In this document: positions 46,301 to 53,400 of the stretch, piece after piece | Numbering within the stretch: the first letter of the stretch is position 1 | How the letters are laid out: each line of letters begins with the position of its first letter | Assembly (NCBI RefSeq): GCF_007565055.1 | Contig: NC_044557.1 | Span: 141,984,493-142,048,492, forward strand | Direction: 5' to 3' | Source of the DNA: Rhinopithecus roxellana | Taxonomy: Eukaryota; Chordata; Mammalia; Primates; Cercopithecidae | DNA: 64,000 nt | Notes under the pieces: model-generated | Databases searched by the model: none | What the model was told of the DNA's origin: nothing | What the model saw: the letters and a program-made list of their open reading frames with translations, nothing else | Position numbers and translations under genes: made by a program

Positions 46301-49300
46301 TGTGTCATTGAGAAGTGATGGATCTGAGAATCTATGTACTCCTCAGCAAAGTAGAACAGAAAAGTAAGAGAGCTGCATAAATCACTTTTCTAAAAACGTC
46401 ACCTGCCAAAGATTGACCTGTAGGCTAGGCAGCCACATTTCTCCTCTACACCACAGCACAAATCTATTTCAGTGAGGCTACTATTTAACTACCACCTTTG
46501 TGACCCAAGTTAACTGAATCCATCCACTTTCTATTATGACTTCTTGTAGCATCAGCTTTCTCTTTTGTCTTAAAATTACTATGGCACTTGATCAAATGGT
46601 GATGTAGATTTTCTTGTGTGTATAAGCCTTATTTTCTTAAGTTTATAAAAAGAAAACACTTGATATTTTGTGGTGCTTTTTTGTCGAGCCAGAAATAAAC
46701 AGTTTTTTGCTTAAATTGAGTATCTGCTGTTTGTAAGGTTCTTAAGGATCATTTTATTATAATAATAATTTAGTTTTTATAGTATAATAATAATTTAGTT
46801 TTAAGATTTCAGTTTAAAATGTCCATATTTAGAATATTTCTAAGAGTTGGTCGTCTGTAAGATCAGTGAATTATTTAGCTATATGGTAATACCCATATCT
46901 AAAATACTGAAATTTAGATGTGTTCATGACCTTCCCTTTTGATATCCTCAGACGGCATTTCTGGAATTTCTGGAATTTTGCACCAAGCCCTACTCTCTTC
47001 TCAGATGAACTACTTATATTTTTGGAGTCCCAATATGCATTTTACTGATCAGACTGTATCTTCAATATTTTATTCTGTTCTGGGTACTACACCTCTGTTC
47101 CTCTGCAGAGTTCTTCAGATAGTTTTGATGAGCATCTGGTTTCAGAATCATTGGTCTGGAGTTTTGCTGTCCAGTATGGCAGCCACTAGATATACGTAGT
47201 TATTTAAATTTAAATCAAATGAAATTAAAAATTTATTTTCTCAGTCATATTAGCTACATTTTAAGTGCTCAGTAGCCATGTGTACCTGGCATCTGCTGTA
47301 TTGGATAGTACAGATACAGATTATTGCCATAATTATTCAAAGATCTGCTGAATGGCACTGATCTTGAAAACTCCCTCAGGGAAAAGTTAAGGGCAGTTTA
47401 ACTTTGAGAAATAGTCCCAGGGGATATGATGATTATTTAAATTTGTTTGAAGAATTGTTTTCAGAAAGGCAAACTAAACATATTCTATTTAACAGCAATA
47501 GGGAGAGTGCCACCCATAGCATAGTTCCTGTGATTAAATGAAATTTTATATACAGACATGTATATTTATGTTTGAAACAATGTTTAGCACATAGTAGGTG
47601 GCAGAGTATTTAGCTTATCTCCAGAATGACATCTGTTTTATGTCTCTTAATCACTAGAACAATGGCAACTTGGGGAGGGTCTACCCAGTGTGCACTAGAT
47701 GAAGAAGGAGATGAAGACGGTTACCTTTCTGAAGGAATTGTTCGGACAGATGAAGAGGAGGAAGAAGAGCAAGATGCCAGTTCCAACGATAACTTTTCTG
47801 TGTATCCTTCTAACAGTGTAAATCATAACTCCTACAGTGGAAAGGAAACTAAAAATAGGTTAGTTTCAGTATTTTAATTTTGTGCTTAATTCCAGAGGTC
47901 CAGGTCTTTTTGACTGACAGCAAGCACTTCTGCAATTCTCCAAGCCAACTGAATGTCGTACAATTCAGTTCAGTTTTTACACTAACTATTCAGTTAGTGC
48001 AGACTCCGCAAGTTAAGGGGCTCAGTTCGGTAAGACTGCCCTCACTTCAGACTTCAATTTCAAGTACTTGGTCCCCACGTTACCCACACTTCTGTCCAAC
48101 ATGGCTAGAAATTTGGGAGTTCCTGCAACCCCCTTCAGGTTTGCTAGAACAACTCACGAAATACAGGAAAACACTTACGTTTTCTCATTTCTTATAAAGG
48201 ATTCTGAACAGCCAAATGGAAGAGGTGCATTAGAACAATGTATGTTTTGGGCAGGTGTGCAGAGCTTCCATGCTTTCCTCTGTGTCCCACCCTCCCCAGC
48301 ACTTCGATGTGTTCATTGACCCAGAAGCTGGCTGAACTCTGTTTAGGGTTTTTTAGGAGATTTCATTGCTTAGGCACAATTGAGAAAATTGTTGATTGTT
48401 GGTGATTGGTCTCATTAGCAAAAATTCAGATCTGGTTGAAGGGGCTTGTTATGGATAACAGAAGACACTGTCACTTGGGAGATTCCAAGGGTTTTACGAA
48501 CTCTGTGCTAGGAACCAGGCACAAAGAACAGATAGATACTTTATTATACTACAAGAATGTTGTTCCAATAGATGCAGGTAAACTGGATCAGTCTTCACTT
48601 GTGTTGTTGAGAATTAACCAAAAATAACAAATTGTAGATAGTGAAAAGGGTCTGTCAACAAAGATACTATTACATTGTTACTAATAATTATAACTGAAAA
48701 TTTTTTCGTGAATTAAAGATGGTGAAGTAGATACAGTAGTCCACTTGATGAAATGCTATGTGGTCGAACTGAAAGCATGAAGAATGGAAAAGTACTTGTG
48801 ACATAATGAATATTTTTATTTTGCAGAATACTTAATTATATGGACACTTCTGTGTAAAAACATTAATGAGAAAGACTGGAAACTAATGAAAACTGATAAT
48901 TGTACAAAGCTAAAGATCTGGACTTTCTCCCCCCTCTATATTTTTTAATACTTTATATATTCTTTGAATTTAAAAGAGAATATTGGCCCATAGGCCAGAG
49001 TATCAGAGTTTATTGCTGTATTTTTAAAACCAAATTATTATGTGTGATGACTTAATGCTTTCAATCTTTTGTTAGGTGGAAGAACAATTGCCCTTTTTCA
49101 GCAGATGAAAATTACCGTCCTTTAGCCAAGACAAGGCAACAGAATATCAGCATGCAACGGCAAGAAAACCTTCGTTGGGTGTCAGAGCTGTCTTATGTAG
49201 AAGAGAAAGAACAATGGCAAGAACAAATCAATCAGCTGAAGAAACAGCTTGATTTTAGTGTCAATATTTGTCAGACTTTGATGCAAGACCAGCAGGTAAA

Positions 49301-50405
49301 ATTTGCTGTGAAAGTGTATTTTTCTTCTATTTTTATAACTTTTGAAGCAATACAAATTTTTCTCAAGTCATCAGTAACTATTAACAAACATTTTCTTTCA
49401 ATAGACTCTATCTTGTCTGCTACAAACTCTTCTCACGGGTCCTTACAGTGTTATGCCCAGCAATGTTGCATCTCCTCAAGTACACTTCATAATGCACCAG
49501 TTGAACCAGTGCTACACTCAGCTAACATGGCAACAGAATAATGTTCAGAGGTAATCTGTTTCTTAGAAGTATTGCGACTGTATAAGAGCTAACATTGAGC
49601 AAAGGTTTTACAATTAGCTTCTGGGAGAGAAGAGCAAGACCAAATTGCATATTTGGACGTTCTCCGTCCCTTGAGAATTTTATGAGTGGTGATTTGCCTT
49701 ATATTTCCCTTTAATACCATGGATTTCTGTTTTTATAAATTTGTTACTAAATTTTACACTTACATTTTGGCAAATTTTATGGTGTGTAAATTGTACCACA
49801 GTGAAGCTATAAACAAACAAAAAAGTGAGTTTCTTAAGAGTGTTACTGACTGTCGGACAGAAGTACTAAGTTCATTTCTTGTTCCAGAGGGAAGGTTACT
49901 GAATTAAGCCTCTAGACCAAGCACATATTATTATAGTATCAGAGCAGTTTGTCTGCATGCTTTTGAATCATTTTTTACATGTATTCTTCCTGAATGTACT
50001 TTATATATGGTAATATAACTGATTTTTAGATTACTGACTTAAATTTTTGTAGGTTGAAACAAATGTTAAATGAGCTTATGCGCCAACAAAATCAGCATCC
50101 AGAAAAGCCTGGAAGCAAGGAAAGAGGCAGTAGTGCATCGCACCCTCCTTCTCCCAGTCTATTTTGTCCTTTCAGCTTTCCAACACAGCCTGTAAATCTC
50201 TTCAGTATACCTGGATTTACTAACTTTTCATCATTTGCACCAGGTAGGTGACTTAACCTGAAGAGAAAATAAATAAAAGCAGTATTTGAGAACATAATTT
50301 GTCTCTTGCATAGATGTTTTAACATTTTCTTTTGGAATGGGGTAGAGAATGTTTACAAAGAAAGTTACAAACTCTTTTCTATATATGTACACATGTACAT
50401 ATATA

Positions 50406-50442
<37 letters not shown>

Positions 50443-53400
50443 TTTTTTTTTTTTGAGGCGGAGTTTCATTCTTCTTGCCCAGGCTGGAGTACAATGACGC
50501 GATCTTGGCTCACGGCAACCTCTGCCTCCCAGGTTCAAGGGATTCTCCTGCCTCAGTCTCCCGAGTAGCTGGAATTACAGGCATGTGCCACCACGCCTGG
50601 CTAATTTTGTATTTTTAGTTGAGACGGGGTTTCTCTGTGTTGATCAGGCTGGTCTCAAACTCCCAACCTCAGGTGATCTGCCTGCCTTGGCCTCCTACAG
50701 TGCTGGGATTACAGGCATGAGCCACTGCACCCAGCCTACTTTGTTTCTTTTAAACCAAACTTTAATAATATGGTTTCTAATGAAATTAAGTAAACTACTT
50801 AGCAATGATTGCTTCAACTATTTATTAAGAGGAAAGAGAATTAACCTGTTCATTGGCTGCTGTATACTAGGCACTATGTAAAACGCTGGGAGAGTAAAGA
50901 TGAGTAAGACAGTGCTCTTCTAGAGGAGTACCATGTCTTGTTAGGTAGATAGTAATAGACTAAAGGAGAGCACATTTAGCTTAAGCTTTTCTTTGGATGT
51001 TTTTTTTTTTGTGTACTCATTACATACCAGGCACGATGTGAGTTACTGGGATCTAAAGATGAGTAACTGATCCTTCAAGGAATTCAGGGTCTAGTGAGGA
51101 TGCTATTAATGAATGCTTACAGTACAGTGCCACGGGTGCCGTAACAGTGGTGCAAATGCTGGGGAGTGTCAGCAAATCAGTCCCCCCCCACCCAAAAAAA
51201 AGTGATATTTAAACTAAAGAATGAATAGAATTTATTTCCAGAGAGATTAGAAATGAAAGGGCTTTCTAATAAATAGAACCACTTAGAGTTATAAAGCAAT
51301 GAAATAATATATCACTCAGGGAATTTAGAGGTATTTAAGCGTGGCTAGTATTTAGGGGAAGAGTAATTGATGTGGTTGAAGAGTGGCAGAGACATTTTAT
51401 GATGTGTAAAGAAGCTTCGGTTTTATATTGCAGATGAGGGTGCCATTGAAGGACTCTGAGCAAGGGATAACATGAAATTTATATTTTAGAAAGATTATAC
51501 TGGTGAAAGTGTTCAGAAGTTGGAGGAAAGGAGTAGAAGATATGGCTGGTGAACAGAAGACTGTCATAATAATATGGAAAGAATGATAGCCTGGCCTTAG
51601 GCCTTGTCAGTAGGGATCAAGAAAAAGGAGTGACAGAAAGACATTTTAGTGATAGAGTGAATAAGTTAAGTGACCGATTGATTATATGAGGTGAATCATG
51701 AGGAGGAGTTAAAGGTGTTGACAGGGAATACAGGAGGAGAAAAAAGGTTGAGGGGGCTTTGTGAATATATATGTGTGTGTGTGTGTGTGTGTGTATGTGT
51801 GTATATATCACAATATATATGTACTCAATACTTCTTATACATGTGTATTATAGTGTTTTGCTTAGCAATGTGTATATATATAGTTGTATATATATGTGTG
51901 TGTGTATATGTATGTATACCACAGTGTTTTTTTCTTAATGAGATTTTCTTTTTTTTTTTTTTTTTTGAGGCGGAGTCTCGCTCTGTCGCCCGGACTGGAG
52001 TGCAATGGCCAGATCTCAGCTCACTGCAAGCTCCGCCTCCCGGGTTTACGCCATTCTCCTGCCTCAGCCTCCCGAGTAGCTGGGACTACAGGTGCCCGCC
52101 ACCTCGCCCGGCTAGTTTTTGTATTTTTAGTAGAGACGGGGTTTCACCGTGTTAGCCAGGATGGTCTCGATCTCCTGACCTCGTGATCCGCCCGTCTCGG
52201 CCTCCCAAAGTGCTGGGATTACAGGCTTGAGCCACCGCGCCCGGCCTGAGATTTTCAAGACAGTGTGGCATAACAAATTTAACAGGCTTTTTAGTTCTTG
52301 AGTGTCAGTTAGTATTGGCAGCAAACATCACATGAGTAGACTTTTAAGTAATAAGAAATTGCAAATGCTCTTCCTTTTTACTAAAATATACTTCATACCC
52401 ACACCAACTGTATACAAAGGCTCTTCATTGTTTGTAAATAGTACAATTTTTGTGAAACCTTCCCAGTCTCTTTCCCCCCACGTTGTTAGTAGCCTTTTGC
52501 AAATACTTCTGATTCATAACAGTATTTGGTAAGTATTTAATTATATTCTACTTTCCCAATAAAAATAGAGTAGAAACAACATAAGCATAGGAGTAATGCA
52601 GACCCGAGATCTAACCATCTTTTTCATTTGTTAGACATTTGATCTGTAACCCTAGTTTCTCAATGGTAAAATGAGTGCAGTATCTATTTTATAACACTTT
52701 AAGTATTAAAGCAAATAACATGTAAAGTGCCTACAGTAGTGTGTGTCACCCAGTAATTGATAAATGTCAGGTACTATTATTTCTAACTTTTAGCTCTTAA
52801 GGGAGTGGGGATTATTTGTTGTCTTTGACCAATGCCTAAAACATAGTGGCCTGAGCTGTAAACAGTGATTAGATAAATACTAGCTTTTTTTTTAATTAAC
52901 AATTTTTTGTTTTGGTATATTTGAATGGCATATTTAATTAAAACTGTCTTTTAATTTCATTTTAAAGCTAAAGACATTTCTTTATTTTTCTCTTACCCAT
53001 TGATTTTACCGATTAGGTATGAATTTCAGCCCTTTATTTCCTTCTAATTTCGGAGATTTTTCTCAGAATATCTCTACACCCAGTGAGCAGCAGCAACCCT
53101 TAGTCCAGAATTCTTTAGGAAAAACAGAACATACGGCTTTTCCAAAACCTTTTGAAAGCAGTTCCTCTATTGGAGCAGAGAAACCAAGGTACCTGATTGT
53201 AAACATAGTCTTTCATTGCTTAAACATTGACTTTTGTGATTACATCTAATTATATGTAATTTGAAAGCGCAACTAGGGAGGACATTTGTGATGATTTGGC
53301 TTGATGATGTTGGAAACATGAAACTTTGACGTATCAGTAGATGAGATGCCAGATACTTCCTGGTAACCCTGGAACACGAAAAGTTCAGTTTGGAAGGATG

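Larger units (their letters stand above)
50244..53016 (+). other. PCM1: PCM1 intron c20/c21
   Basis: Contains two TG/TA microsatellite tracts, two reverse Alus (one a young AluY-type), and a MIR. 50740-51760 is diverged repeat-like sequence (GCAAGGGATAACATGAAATT, AGAAAGATTATACTGG) that I could not assign. Confidence 0.75.

Noticed and set aside
51691..52155. 154-codon plus-strand frame
   Set aside because: Made of TG-repeat translation (CVCVCV) joined to a reverse Alu; not a gene.
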